DNA of 64,000 nt, from the NCBI GenBank assembly GCA_963742315.1, contig CAVULE010000015.1, positions 488,875 through 552,874 of the forward strand, given 5' to 3'. This DNA is from AV69 sp963742315. GTDB lineage: Bacteria > Verrucomicrobiota > Verrucomicrobiia > Chthoniobacterales > UBA10450. Made by a program: the position numbers and the translations under genes. Shown here piece by piece: positions 35,030-44,427 of the stretch (position 1 is the first letter of the stretch; each line of letters begins with the position of its first letter). The notes below the pieces were generated by a model. That model was not told the DNA's origin and made no database searches. It worked only from the letters and a program-made list of their open reading frames with translations.

Positions 35030-36211
35030 TTACGGCTCGATTGGCGCGGTGCCGATCGGCGATGGTGTTGGTGTTTGAAGCGGGGTGGAATTTTCCGCCG
35101 GCCGCTCAGAATATAACATATCGAGCGACAAGGTGGGCGGAGCTGCCGGATTCAGCGGCGTGTCTATTTGCGGTGCAGGGGCGCCGGGCTTTTGCCGCCG
35201 ATAATCCGCCACTACTAACGGAGGCTTCTTGCTGTTGGCCAGCGCCCGATAGCTGTCGATCCCAGCACAGATGGCATCAGCCAATTTTTGTCGCCACCCG
35301 GGATTGGCAATCAACCGGCTTTCGCCACGCTCAGTCAGAAAGCCGCCTTCTATGAGCACGGCTGGAATTTTGGTTAAGCGCAGGACGGCGAAGCGGGCGC
35401 GTTTAATTCCGCGATCAAATTCGCCAATCTGGCCCAGGAGCGAGTGATAAATGCAACAGGAAAGCTCGACGCTGGCGGCGTCTTCTTCGGTACCGTTTTG
35501 AACATTTACCGATGCCAGAGTGAGGCCATCCTCATAAGTGGAGGGCGCGCCGCGCGGGGTGAGCGAATAAATTTCGAAACCGCTCGCGATTGGATCGCGA
35601 TCGGTGGCGTTGAAGTGCAGGCTAACGAAAATTGAATCGCTGGTGGCGTTGGCAATTCTCGCGCGCAATTCCAGCGGCAAGAAAACATCGCTTTCGCGGG
35701 TCATGATCACGCGAAAGCCTTTCGCCTGTAGCAACGGCCGGAGCAGTCGCGCCAGATCGAGGGCGTAATCCTTTTCATAGCCATAACCGCTGATCGCGCC
35801 TTTATCGAAACCGCCGTGACCGGGATCAAGCACGACCGTTCGGACAAGGCCGAGCTTTTGGATCATGTTCGGGCGCAACTGCGGTTCGAGGGTTTTGGCG
35901 AGATCGATGCGTGAGACGACGATTTTTCCGTCGTGAACGAACACCGGATAACTCAACCAATTGCGCACGCCGTTGATCAGCATCTCCCGGCTGTCGATGT
36001 GAAATTGCATTTCATTCTTGCCGTTATTCAGATCGACATTTCTTCCGTCGATTGTCGGGTTCGGGAAACCGTAGAACTTCGCAATGTTATCGACGGTGAG
36101 GAAATCGCGGCCGTTGATTTTGATGACCTGCCACTCGACCGCAGCGGTTAGCTGGCTAACAAAGAAACATCCGCCAATCGCGCACAAAATGAGACGACCT
36201 AAGTTCATCAT
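35030..36211 (-). CDS. amiC: N-acetylmuramoyl-L-alanine amidase (Amidase_3)
   Basis: 393 residues with a signal peptide (LGRLILCAIGGCFFVSQLTA). Residues ~25-120 form an N-terminal copper-amine-oxidase-like/AMIN-type domain (GRDFLTVDNIAKFYGFPNPT...). The Amidase_3 zinc site follows: VVLDPGHGGFDKGAISGYGY (His, then Glu in YGYEKDY), FVSLHFNA (His) and AVLIEGGFLTERGE (catalytic Glu). It cleaves the bond between MurNAc and L-Ala of peptidoglycan in the periplasm, typically during cell separation. The C-terminal ~70 residues are Pro-rich and disordered. The hairpin at 34771 may terminate the transcript. The symbol amiC is by class, not strict orthology. Confidence 0.9.
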   Translation of the reverse strand: MMNLGRLILCAIGGCFFVSQLTAAVEWQVIKINGRDFLTVDNIAKFYGFPNPTIDGRNVDLNNGKNEMQFHIDSREMLINGVRNWLSYPVFVHDGKIVVSRIDLAKTLEPQLRPNMIQKLGLVRTVVLDPGHGGFDKGAISGYGYEKDYALDLARLLRPLLQAKGFRVIMTRESDVFLPLELRARIANATSDSIFVSLHFNATDRDPIASGFEIYSLTPRGAPSTYEDGLTLASVNVQNGTEEDAASVELSCCIYHSLLGQIGEFDRGIKRARFAVLRLTKIPAVLIEGGFLTERGESRLIANPGWRQKLADAICAGIDSYRALANSKKPPLVVADYRRQKPGAPAPQIDTPLNPAAPPTLSLDMLYSERPAENSTPLQTPTPSPIGTAPIEP

Positions 36212-36445
36212 TAGAAAAAGGATGCAGGATGAATGCCATCGCCTTCAATCGACGCGGGCTCATTTGACTGTGGCATGCGCATTTTCCGACCAATACACCA
36301 ATAGTTAGGGAATTATATCCCCTCCTGGCTTCGAAGTTCTAATAATAATCGCATTTCGCTGGTTTTCGCGCGGTCTTTTGCGCAAGGCCCGCGACACGGG
36401 CAGTTTCACGTTGGACAATAGCCGCGTTCTCGCCTTTCGTGCCGG

Positions 36446-38587
36446 ATGCGAAACCGAACGTGCCTGACCCTTTTGGGCGTGCTCACGGCTGCAACCGCTC
36501 TGGCGCAGACCGAGCCGCAAAAATCTCCGCCGCTGGCCACGGTCACACCGCTTCAAAGTCCGCCACCACTCACCAGTCCAGTCGCGCAAACGCAGGGAGA
36601 AATCACTAGTCCAACGCCGGAGGACAAGAATCCGCTGCCGCCTTTCGACACCGCCAACATGGACACTTCCGTGAAGCCTTGTGACGATTTCTTTTTGTAT
36701 GCCAATGGCGCCTGGATCAAACGCACGCCAATTCCCCCGGAATATTCCCGCTGGGGCAGCTTCAATCAGTTAATCGAAAAAAATAACGACGCGCTTCATA
36801 ACGTAGCCGAACGCGCGGCCAAGGAAACGACTACGACCGATCCGGACGAAAAAAAGGTGGGCGATTATTATGCCAGCGGGATGGACGAAGCGAAGGTTGA
36901 GGTGGCGCACGCCAGATCGTTAGCCGACGAGCTCAAGCGAATCGATGGGGTAAAGGATCGCAATGATGTCTTGAAGGAGATTGCACATCTGCACACCCTC
37001 GGGGTCACCTCTCTCTTCGATTTCACTTCCGGCCAGGACGATAAGAACAGCACGATGGTGATCGCGCAGGCTTACCAGGGTGGCCTCGGCCTGCCCGACC
37101 GCGATTACTACACCAAGACAGACGAGGACTCGAAGAAACTGCGTGATCAATACGTGCAGCATGTGACCAAGATGCTGAGCTTGCTGGGCGAGGAGCCTAA
37201 AGCCGCCGGCGAGCACGCGAAAAAGATTCTCGCCCTCGAAACCAGTCTGGCACAAGCCTCGCGCACCAAGGTCGAACTGCGCGATCCGCAAAAAAATTAT
37301 AACAAGATGAAGACATCGGCCCTTCAGGCCCTCACGCCCAACTTCAAGTGGGATGCTTACTTCAAAGAAACCAAGCTCCCGGATCCCGGCGAACTGAATG
37401 TCGGTCAGCCCGATTTCTTCAAGGGCGCGAACAAAGTCTTTGCCAGCACACCGATCGATGCCTGGAAAGAATATTTCCGATGGCATTTGGTGCACGCGAC
37501 CGCGGAGGAACTTTCCGCCGATTTCGTCAACGAAAATTTCAACTTCTACGAAACAACTTTGCGCGGAACCAAACAAATCAAGCCGCGCTGGAAACGAGTG
37601 GTGGCATCGACGGACAGTTCCATCGGGGAAGCGCTGGGCAAACTTTACGTTGCTGATTATTTCCCGCCCGAATCAAAAGCGCGGATGCTAGATCTCGTTA
37701 ACAACTTGCGATCGGCGTTGGCCGACCGGATCAAGACGCTGGAATGGATGGACGACGCAACCAAGGAAGCAGCCTTGAAAAAACTCGCGGCCTTCACCGT
37801 TAAAATTGGTTATCCGGACAAGTGGCGCGATTATTCCGCTCTGCAAATCGACCGTGGACCGTTCGTGCTCAACGCCATTCGCGCCTCAATCTTCGATGTC
37901 CATCGCGAGCTGAACAAGATCGGCAAACCGGTCGATCGCTCGGAATGGGGCATGACCCCGCCAACGGTGAACGCCTATTACAATCCGAAGTTAAATGAGA
38001 TTGTGTTCCCGGCCGGGATTTTGCAGCCGCCCTTTTTCAATCCCAAGGCAGACGACGCCGTTAACTACGGCGGTATCGGCGCCGTCATCGGTCACGAAAT
38101 GACGCATGGATTCGACGATCAGGGCCGCCAATTCGATGAAGTTGGTAATCTGCGTGATTGGTGGACACCGGAGTCGGCCGCGAAATTCAAGGAACGTTCG
38201 GGCGCGGTGGTCAAACAATATTCCGAGTATGAACCGTTGCCGGGCTTGCACGTGAACGGCGAGCTCACGCAAGGCGAGAACATCGCCGATATTGGCGGCG
38301 TCAAGATCGCGTATGCGGCGTTACAAAAAGCGCTGGCCGGAAAACCGCCGCAGAAAATCGATGGCTTCACTCCGGAACAGCGATTTTTTCTCGGCTTCGC
38401 CCAGATTTGGCGTTCGGTCCAGCGGGACGAAGATTTGAAATTAATGGTGAATACGAACCCGCATTCGCCCGCGCGTTACCGAGTGAACGGCCCGCTTTCG
38501 GATTCAGTGGAATTTCAGAAAGCGTTCAATCTGCCGGATAATTGTCCGATGGTACGTCCGGCGGATAAGAAGGTGAATATTTGGTAA
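36446..38587 (+). CDS. pepO: M13 family (neprilysin/PepO-type) zinc endopeptidase
   Basis: 713 residues with signal peptide (MRNRTCLTLLGVLTAATALA) and a Pro/Thr-rich linker. Then the M13 start DTSVKPCDDFFLYANGAWIK, NPLNEIVFPAGIL-type block NPKLNEIVFPAGILQPPFFN, the zinc motif VIGHEMTHGFDDQGRQFDEV (HExxH), the third ligand in GENIADIGGVKIAYAAL (ENxxD), and the C-terminal HSPARYRVNGPLSD and CxxW-like end KKVNIW. It degrades peptides up to about 40 residues in the periplasm or on the surface. All catalytic residues are present. Single gene. Confidence 0.96.
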   Translation: MRNRTCLTLLGVLTAATALAQTEPQKSPPLATVTPLQSPPPLTSPVAQTQGEITSPTPEDKNPLPPFDTANMDTSVKPCDDFFLYANGAWIKRTPIPPEYSRWGSFNQLIEKNNDALHNVAERAAKETTTTDPDEKKVGDYYASGMDEAKVEVAHARSLADELKRIDGVKDRNDVLKEIAHLHTLGVTSLFDFTSGQDDKNSTMVIAQAYQGGLGLPDRDYYTKTDEDSKKLRDQYVQHVTKMLSLLGEEPKAAGEHAKKILALETSLAQASRTKVELRDPQKNYNKMKTSALQALTPNFKWDAYFKETKLPDPGELNVGQPDFFKGANKVFASTPIDAWKEYFRWHLVHATAEELSADFVNENFNFYETTLRGTKQIKPRWKRVVASTDSSIGEALGKLYVADYFPPESKARMLDLVNNLRSALADRIKTLEWMDDATKEAALKKLAAFTVKIGYPDKWRDYSALQIDRGPFVLNAIRASIFDVHRELNKIGKPVDRSEWGMTPPTVNAYYNPKLNEIVFPAGILQPPFFNPKADDAVNYGGIGAVIGHEMTHGFDDQGRQFDEVGNLRDWWTPESAAKFKERSGAVVKQYSEYEPLPGLHVNGELTQGENIADIGGVKIAYAALQKALAGKPPQKIDGFTPEQRFFLGFAQIWRSVQRDEDLKLMVNTNPHSPARYRVNGPLSDSVEFQKAFNLPDNCPMVRPADKKVNIW

Positions 38588-38605
38588 GCGAGCTCGATTT
38601 GTATG

Positions 38606-38735
38606 GCGACCATTCCTGGTTGCCATTTTGTTCAGGATTGCAGGAGACGCCCCTGCCCTAGAGTTGAAGGCCAGCAGCGGGCAACATGCCCTCCGCTGAA
38701 ACTCGGAGAAGCGGGCAACATGCCCGCTGGGCGCA
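38606..38735. repeat. Intergenic repeat block (CCTGGTTGCC and GGGCAACATGCCC units)
   Basis: Contains GGCGACCATTCCTGGTTGCC and tandem GCGGGCAACATGCCC-type units (38672-38735). A related GGCAACCATCCTGGTTGCC unit is at 39086-39104. No gene. Confidence 0.6.
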
Positions 38736-38815
38736 CAGGCCAGAGGCCCGTGTTCCGACACGCGACCGTTTTCGCGTGCATAAACGAAACTTGGTTAAAT
38801 CAATCAGGAGGCGTT

Positions 38816-39049
38816 ATGGCTAAATGCGATGTTTGCGGAAACGATTACGATAAGTCATTCCAAATTATCTCGGCCGGAAAGACTCGGACTTTTGACAGTT
38901 TCGAGTGCGCGATTCACATGCTGGCGCCGACTTGTCCCCATTGTCAGTGCAAGGTGATCGGTCACGGCGTTGAAGCCGGCGGCAAAATCTTTTGCTGCGC
39001 GCATTGCGCCAAAGAATCTGGCGAGCGCGGTCTCAAGGATCGCAATTGA
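38816..39049 (+). CDS. Small zinc-ribbon protein
   Basis: 77 residues from ATG 38816, preceded by CAGGAGG at ideal spacing. It has two Cys clusters: MAKCDVCGNDYDKSF and CPHCQCKVIGHGVEAGGKIF then CCAHC. Four CxxC-type pairs/His probably bind one or two zinc ions. Similar short 'metallothionein-like' or TRASH/YHS-like zinc ribbon proteins occur across bacteria as hypothetical genes. Its role is unknown (metal storage or nucleic-acid binding). A longer frame to 38603 only reads through repeats. Confidence 0.85.
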   Translation: MAKCDVCGNDYDKSFQIISAGKTRTFDSFECAIHMLAPTCPHCQCKVIGHGVEAGGKIFCCAHCAKESGERGLKDRN

Positions 39050-39078
39050 GCGCACGCGATTACGCGTCGTACACCGGA

Positions 39079-39141
39079 ATTGTAGGGCAACCATCCTGGT
39101 TGCCATCTTTGCAGGACGGCAAGCGGCGCGCTTGCCCTACA
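39079..39141. repeat. Palindromic repeat (TTGTAGGGCAACC type)
   Basis: Hairpin GGCAACCATCCTGGTTGCC followed by AGGACGGCAAGCGGCGCGCT and TTGCCCTACA, which closes with the start TTGTAGGGCAA. It sits at the 3' end of the VPDSG gene. Confidence 0.75.
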
Positions 39142-39144
39142 GAT

Positions 39145-40038
39145 TCAAATGGGGCGAAATCGTCGTCTTAAATAGACGAGTGCCCCTGTTGCAGAGGCGA
39201 AAAGCAGTGCGGTCGAACCGGAATCAGGCAGGACGCCGTTCACAGAAAATGCCTCGTTGAAGGTTGTGCCGCCTACGATGTCCGCGCCCTCCCGTAACCA
39301 GTCAGGGTCAAGATTTGCATTGCGAATCCAGGCCTGCAAATCGGTAGAGCCCGGTGGAAACGGAGTTCCGGGAGGCACGATGGGCCTTGGCACTGAGAGC
39401 CAGAAGAAATTGTCGGTGGCGCCGGGCAAGTCTACTTGAGGAACGAAAAAGTAATGACCGGCCGGGAGACTGAATGGGTGTGTGAAATTCACGTTAAACT
39501 GAACTTCCTGACCAGTGACAGATCCTTCACCAAGCGTCAGCTGGTTTGGAACCGGGTTAATACCATTGAGGATAGAATTCGCCGCGGTAAAATTCGGGTT
39601 CAACACGCTGATGGATTGAAGTTGCAGGCCTCCGCCCGCACCTGAATTGCGGGAGTCGAATGCAACATCGGAGGGCGAATTAACGCGGGTAGGCACCTTT
39701 GGTGTGCTAAACGTTGGCGGACCGGAAGTACGACCAATATCGGAATCCAATGGAAACACACGGTAAATTTCGACTACTACTTGGCCAACATTTCCGGGCG
39801 AGAAACCCGTCGGGAGCAAGCCGGTGAAGGTGGCGCTGGTAAGGTTTACCCCCTGAATCGGTACGATGAAATCGTCCGCACTTTCGATTTCAATTTTGCC
39901 AAAACCAAGATCCTCGGGGCGCGAAGCTGTAGCCAGTAAACCATCGGGCGTACCGCTGTTGAACGAGAACGAGGCAGCGTTAGTCGGCGCGGCGACGAAA
40001 GCCGCACCCAAAAAGATTAATAAGATTAGCTTTTTCAT
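39145..40038 (-). CDS. VPDSG-CTERM surface/exported protein
   Basis: 297 residues from ATG 40038, with signal peptide MKKLILLIFLGAAFVAAPTN. The body is beta-rich, low in charge (SADDFIVPIQGVNLTSATFT, PGNVGQVVVEIYRVFP, HPFSLPAGHYFFVPQVDLPG). The C-terminus LPDSGSTALLFASATGALVY followed by LRRRF is the VPDSG-CTERM sorting signal: a VPDSG-like motif, a membrane helix and a basic end. This signal is characteristic of Verrucomicrobiota and marks proteins processed by an exosortase-like system. No exosortase gene is in this window. Function probably structural, in the envelope or matrix. Confidence 0.88.
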   Translation of the reverse strand: MKKLILLIFLGAAFVAAPTNAASFSFNSGTPDGLLATASRPEDLGFGKIEIESADDFIVPIQGVNLTSATFTGLLPTGFSPGNVGQVVVEIYRVFPLDSDIGRTSGPPTFSTPKVPTRVNSPSDVAFDSRNSGAGGGLQLQSISVLNPNFTAANSILNGINPVPNQLTLGEGSVTGQEVQFNVNFTHPFSLPAGHYFFVPQVDLPGATDNFFWLSVPRPIVPPGTPFPPGSTDLQAWIRNANLDPDWLREGADIVGGTTFNEAFSVNGVLPDSGSTALLFASATGALVYLRRRFRPI

Positions 40039-40781
40039 GACAGGTGAAACAGACGGGAGCTGGGAATAGGTTGAAAGTATTGATTTTGGGTCGACTGCCC
40101 TCAAACCACCTCCTGTCGGTCTCGGTAGCACAAATTCTGCCATTTCAAGTTAAGCTGTTCTGTGCCAGCCGCTTCACCTATCGCAAGTCACGCCACTCAA
40201 ACGTGTTACAACGAATGAAACGGTTGTGAAAACAATCCGGATGTAGGATCAACACCAATACGTTTGTAAGATACGGCGACGGATTTTGTCAGGCTCACAG
40301 GCAAAGTTTATAAATACCGTAAGCACCGCGCTGTTACGTAATTGGAATGAGTGCCTTATAAACTAGCGAGTCACGTTTTCCGCAGATGTAATTTATTCCG
40401 ACGCGATTACCAAACCAACGCGCGAAAAATCATGCTGTTCCATCCGCGATTCTTCAGACGAAGACTGGCGCCGTATTTCCCGTGGCAGCAAGATATCGAT
40501 GCGATACTTCGGTAGCGATCGATGGCGCTCGCGATTGCTCGCATAACACCACAACCGCTCCATCGAATCCGCCACCTGTAATCGCGCTCCGAGGACGTCG
40601 GGGAGCTGCTGCGCGATTGATTATCCAAGCTAGCCTAATTACTCCACGACCTTGGGCGAGGTCCCTCGCTTGCGCTCAGGATGACAACCGATATCGATGG
40701 GAATGGATTGAGGTGATCGGTGACTGTGATCGTGTGAAGATGGTAACTACTCGCTACTCCACGTCTCTTTGCTTTACCGGA
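40039..40781. other. Long intergenic stretch with an unassigned ORF remnant
   Basis: Mostly noncoding. On the minus strand about 40620-40393 an open frame reads QQLPDVLGARLQVADSMERL, WCYASNRERHRSLPKYRIDI and so on without a good start; it looks like a protein fragment, but I cannot name it. GAGGTCCCTCGCTTGCGCTC around 40660 is part of a dispersed repeat. Confidence 0.4.
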
Positions 40782-40836
40782 AAAGATTGTTTCGGCGAGA
40801 CGCCGAAACCAACACGCGAGACGCGTGCGCTACCCC
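40782..40836 (+). repeat. Family B palindromic repeat
   Basis: TTTCGGCGAGACGCCGAAAC stem, then ACACGCGAGACGCGTGCGCT and ACCC, closely matching the 14976 and 15102 copies. It touches the stop of the small TPR gene (40830). Confidence 0.82.
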
Positions 40837-41165
40837 TCTTTTGCAATCTTCCCGCCCCACCCCAAAATCTTCGCTTTCGTTCCGGCTGCTTCGGCTTCCT
40901 TGATGTCGCCATTGCGATTGTAGAAAAGCGACAAGCTGGTCCAGCCGATCTGATCGTTCGGCCGCAATTCGGTGGCGCGCTTTCCCGCTTCAATTGCTTC
41001 CGGAAATCGTCCGATTTTCATCAGCGTCATTCCGAGGGCGTGCCAGCCGTCAAAAAATTCAGGATCGATCTCTACGCACCGCCGATACTTCTCGACCGCG
41101 CTCTCCAATTCTCCAGTCGCAAGATCACCATTCGCGTCGTCGAAGATTTCGTCGCGCGGTTCCAT
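40830..41165 (-). CDS. Small TPR protein
   Basis: 111 residues with about three tetratricopeptide repeats: ESAVEKYRRCVEIDPEFFDG, WHALGMTLMKIGRFPEAIEA, GKRATELRPNDQIGWTSLSL, YNRNGDIKEAEAAGTKAKIL. Its start lies 7 bp after the stop of the SurA/PpiD-like gene, so the pair is probably co-transcribed; it may be an accessory of that chaperone. The final residues end in the adjoining family B repeat. Confidence 0.85.
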   Translation of the reverse strand: MEPRDEIFDDANGDLATGELESAVEKYRRCVEIDPEFFDGWHALGMTLMKIGRFPEAIEAGKRATELRPNDQIGWTSLSLFYNRNGDIKEAEAAGTKAKILGWGGKIAKEG

Positions 41166-41172
41166 GTTCAGA

Positions 41173-42723
41173 TCAGCTCGGGACTATCGGCTGGACCCCG
41201 GCAGCCCGTCGGCGTTCCCGCAGCCACTCGGCGAAAATCATCGCGCGTTTCCCCTGCAAGATGCGCTCTTCAAGCGAAGCCCGATTGGCCGCGGCCAGGG
41301 CTGCATCCGGCGGATCGCGCTTTTCCACAACCGCAACCAGCGCCCCATCCGAAGTCGGAATCGGCTCTGTCACTTCATTGGAGTGCAAATCGGCGACCGC
41401 GTTCTTGATTACAGGCAAATCTGGGACATTGTCCGGCGGAGGAGACGCTTTTGGGTCCAACTCATCGGCCAGAGAAAACGGCGGTACCTTTTCCAGTTTC
41501 AAATTCAACTTTTGCGCCGCCTTGGCGAGGGTGTCGCCGGCTTTCAATGCCTCGCCCAAGTCGTGCGCGACACTAGCCGCCCGAACGCTAACCAACTCGC
41601 GCTCCTTTCTTGCTTTAAGCGCCTCAACAATTTTCGGTTTCGCTTCCTCGAGAGTCAGCGGCCGCGCCGGGGTGATTCCCACGAGATGCAAAATATAGAA
41701 ACCGTCCGCTCCCTGGATCGGTTCGCTTGTCGGTTCATCATTAGAAAGTTGGAAGGCAGCCTGGACCAATTGCGAGTCCTGCTTTAGTTCCGGATCCGGC
41801 GCTGCCTGGGTAAAATCGCCAGTGTTTTTGATCGACAACTGGAATTTCACCGCAACTGCCGCAAAATCCGCATTCTTCTCCGCCAGGGCCTGAGCGACGT
41901 CGTTTGCCTTGTCCGAGAGTTTTTGCAAGGCATCGATCCGTTCTTTTCCCGTTAGCTTTTTTTCCGCCTCCGATAACGTCAGGGCAACGAATTGCACCTT
42001 CCGCTTTTCCTCGCTCTTCAGTTGTTCTTTGGCCCCTTCGTAATATTTCGCGATTTCGTCATCGGAAATTTTCACCTCATTCGCGACCTCACTGGTTTTG
42101 AAACGCACCACACTCACTTCAAATTTCGAGTAGAGCTGTTCGAAATTGGTCTTGCTCTCCGCCGGAGACACCGTCACGCCTGTGCTGAGTAGCTCCTTGA
42201 TCCGATCGAGACGAATCTGGTCGCCGGCCAATTCCTCAATCTGCGCCTCGGTGAACCCAAGTGGTCCGAGCGCATTCTGCACGATGTCATTGTATCTCTT
42301 GATATCGAAACTGCCGGCGTCGCCTCGGAAGGCGCGCATTTTGGTGACGACCGAAGCGATCTCCGCGGTCGTTGGCCGGATACCCAAGTCCTCCGCTTCG
42401 TGCCGGAGAATCATCAAATCGATGGCGAATTCCTCTTCCGCCTCCCGTTGCGCTTCTGATTGGGTTTTCGCACGCTGCGGTCGCCATTGAGCCAACAGCT
42501 CATTTATGAATTCATTCATTCCCAGATTCCCGGCCAGTCGCAGCAATCGCGCCCCTCGCTCAATTTCGATGGTCGAGATGTCGCGGCCATAAAGTTTGGC
42601 AGCAGTATTCGACCGCAGAGCGCTCATCCAATCCGTCCGTACGAAATAAAGGCAAAACGGCATCGCCAGAATGGCGATGACGATCATGAGCCAGCGGGAA
42701 TGCTTTCGTAAAATCGTGATCAT
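41173..42723 (-). CDS. SurA_N/PpiD-like periplasmic peptidyl-prolyl isomerase
   Basis: 516 residues from ATG 42723 (MITILRKHSRWLMIVIAILA; a start at 42798 would place charged residues before the anchor). N-terminal membrane anchor, SurA_N-like helical chaperone part (AAKLYGRDISTIEIERGARL ... GFTEAQIEELAGDQIRLDRI), then a parvulin-like region (FAAVAVKFQLSIKNTGDFTQ, GADGFYILHLVGITPARPLT, EEAKPKIVEALKARKERELV). The layout matches PpiD/SurA proteins, which assist outer-membrane protein folding. The parvulin fold is diverged, so isomerase activity is uncertain. It fits functionally with tamAB nearby. Confidence 0.82.
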   Translation of the reverse strand: MITILRKHSRWLMIVIAILAMPFCLYFVRTDWMSALRSNTAAKLYGRDISTIEIERGARLLRLAGNLGMNEFINELLAQWRPQRAKTQSEAQREAEEEFAIDLMILRHEAEDLGIRPTTAEIASVVTKMRAFRGDAGSFDIKRYNDIVQNALGPLGFTEAQIEELAGDQIRLDRIKELLSTGVTVSPAESKTNFEQLYSKFEVSVVRFKTSEVANEVKISDDEIAKYYEGAKEQLKSEEKRKVQFVALTLSEAEKKLTGKERIDALQKLSDKANDVAQALAEKNADFAAVAVKFQLSIKNTGDFTQAAPDPELKQDSQLVQAAFQLSNDEPTSEPIQGADGFYILHLVGITPARPLTLEEAKPKIVEALKARKERELVSVRAASVAHDLGEALKAGDTLAKAAQKLNLKLEKVPPFSLADELDPKASPPPDNVPDLPVIKNAVADLHSNEVTEPIPTSDGALVAVVEKRDPPDAALAAANRASLEERILQGKRAMIFAEWLRERRRAAGVQPIVPS

Positions 42724-42793
42724 TAATTTTTTGCGTCGCGGAATGTACCGCAGCTCCCTCGCCCGCCAAACGCTTTTTGGCGGTTTGCTGCCG

Positions 42794-42895
42794 GTCATCC
42801 CGAGCGCAAGTCGAGGGATCCCGTAGCGAAATCTTTAACGTAGGGTCGCGGAATCTCTCGGTCCGGGCCGGACGGAAGCTCATTTTCGGGATGAC
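42794..42895. repeat. Family C-like palindrome overlapping the decarboxylase 3' end
   Basis: Ends GTCATCCCGAGCGCAAGTCG and TCGGGATGAC, with CGAGGGATCCCG inside. It supplies the last codons (SSRK) of the PLP decarboxylase gene. Confidence 0.65.
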
Positions 42896-44316
42896 GTGGC
42901 GAGCGATCGCGCAGTTTCCTGAATCAGTTCCCATGCATCGCGCAGATGCTTTTCCGTGGTGAGAATATTGCCGAGTCCCAAACGAATCACGGTTTGGCCG
43001 CGCAATTTTGTTTGATTCAAATACGCGCGACCAGATCGGTTAATCGACTCGACGATTCTGGAATTGAACGCGTCGATCTTGTCTTTTGCGCGAAAGCAAA
43101 CCACGCCCATCGAGATCGGCGCGGATAATTCGAAATCGTTGGATGCGCTGACCCATTCGCCAAACAAACGCGCCAGCCGCAAGTGCTCGCGCATTAAGCC
43201 GAGAACTCCCTCGCGCCCGAATGCGCGCCAGATCATCCAGGCCTTGAGCGCGCGGAATCTTCGGCCGAGCTGGATTCCGTAGTCCATGTAATTTCTCTCC
43301 GTCGCGAGCGTATCGCCCCGCAAATATTCCGGCACGAGCGAGAAAACGCGGCGCAAGCGTTCGATATCGCGCACATAGAGGACACTGAAATCGAGCGGCA
43401 CAAACAACGTTTTGTGTGGATTGATGATGATCGAATCCGCTTCGCTCCAACCCTCGCCAATCCATTCATATTCCGGCACAATAGTAAAGCCGCCGCCATA
43501 AGCGCCATCGATGTGCAGCCAGATTTTTTCTTCGCGGCAAAGACGTGCAATTTCGGCAACTGGATCCACGCTCGCGGTTGAGGTGGTTCCGACTGTGGCA
43601 ACAACGGCGAGCGGTTTGAATCCGGACTCCCGATCGCGCATGACCGATTCGCGCAGGATCGATGTATCCATTCGAAATTCCTTGTCGCTCGACACTCGAC
43701 ACACACTTTCCTCGCCAAGGCCAAGCGCGATCGCCGCTTTCTCAGCCGAGCTGTGGGCCTGGTCAGAAGTATAAATCCGAAATCGCGGAAGGTTGCGTCC
43801 GGTCAGACCAAGTTTGCGAGTGGATGGCGCGGCTTCTTCGCGCGCGACCGCAAGCGCATGCATGATCCCGACGGACGCGGTATCGTAAACCACGCCATCG
43901 AAATTTTTTGGCAAACGCATCCATTGGCGGAGCCAATCGATCACCAGAGTTTCGAGCTCGGTCGCCGCCGGACAAGTGCGCCATGTCATCGCGTTCACGT
44001 TCAACGGCGCGGAGATCATCTCGCTGAGGATTCCCGGCGCGGTCGCGGTCCAGCCGAAGTACGCGAGGAACATGGGATGACTCCAATGCACCATTCCCGG
44101 AAGGATGACCCGATCGACATCAGCCAGAATTTTCTCGAATGGCTCGCCCTGCTCGGGTGGTTGTGATGGCAGCGCGGCACGAATTGCACCCGGTTTGCTG
44201 TCAGGCGCAACGCGCAACGTTTCCATTTTTCCCCGATAATCCGCAATCCAATCTGCCAATCGATGCAGTTGTTCGCGGAAAATCTCCGGTGGCGTATCTC
44301 CGAGTTCTTTCTTCAC
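42880..44316 (-). CDS. PLP-dependent group II (aromatic) amino acid decarboxylase
   Basis: 478 residues. Fold type I motifs: HWSHPMFLAYFGWTATAPGI, MTWRTCPAATELETLVIDWL, DTASVGIMHALAVAREEA, VVATVGTTSTASVDPVAEIA, IWLHIDGAYGGGFTIVPEYE (Asp that holds the pyridine N), and NPHKTLFVPLDFSVLYVRD with the PLP-binding Lys. LGRRFRALKAWMIWRAFGRE is typical of aromatic-L-amino-acid/tyrosine decarboxylases. It would release CO2 from an aromatic amino acid (DOPA, Trp, Tyr) to yield an amine; the substrate is not certain. The stop lies inside a repeat. Stand-alone gene. Confidence 0.93.
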   Translation of the reverse strand: MKKELGDTPPEIFREQLHRLADWIADYRGKMETLRVAPDSKPGAIRAALPSQPPEQGEPFEKILADVDRVILPGMVHWSHPMFLAYFGWTATAPGILSEMISAPLNVNAMTWRTCPAATELETLVIDWLRQWMRLPKNFDGVVYDTASVGIMHALAVAREEAAPSTRKLGLTGRNLPRFRIYTSDQAHSSAEKAAIALGLGEESVCRVSSDKEFRMDTSILRESVMRDRESGFKPLAVVATVGTTSTASVDPVAEIARLCREEKIWLHIDGAYGGGFTIVPEYEWIGEGWSEADSIIINPHKTLFVPLDFSVLYVRDIERLRRVFSLVPEYLRGDTLATERNYMDYGIQLGRRFRALKAWMIWRAFGREGVLGLMREHLRLARLFGEWVSASNDFELSAPISMGVVCFRAKDKIDAFNSRIVESINRSGRAYLNQTKLRGQTVIRLGLGNILTTEKHLRDAWELIQETARSLATSSRK

Positions 44317-44328
44317 AGCGATCCTTTT

Positions 44329-44422
44329 GTCATGTCGAGCGAAGCCGAGACATCTCTCGCTATCCCTCTTGGCGATCTTCCTGAAAAGTAGCTAGAGATT
44401 CCTCGACTTCGCTCGGAATGAC
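44329..44422. repeat. Family C imperfect palindrome
   Basis: GTCATGTCGAGCGAAGCCGA at one end, CCTCGACTTCGCTCGGAATG AC at the other, with AGACATCTC and AGAGATTCC inside. Same family as 15856-15936. It lies between the decarboxylase and tamA. Confidence 0.85.
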
Positions 44423-44427
44423 AAAAA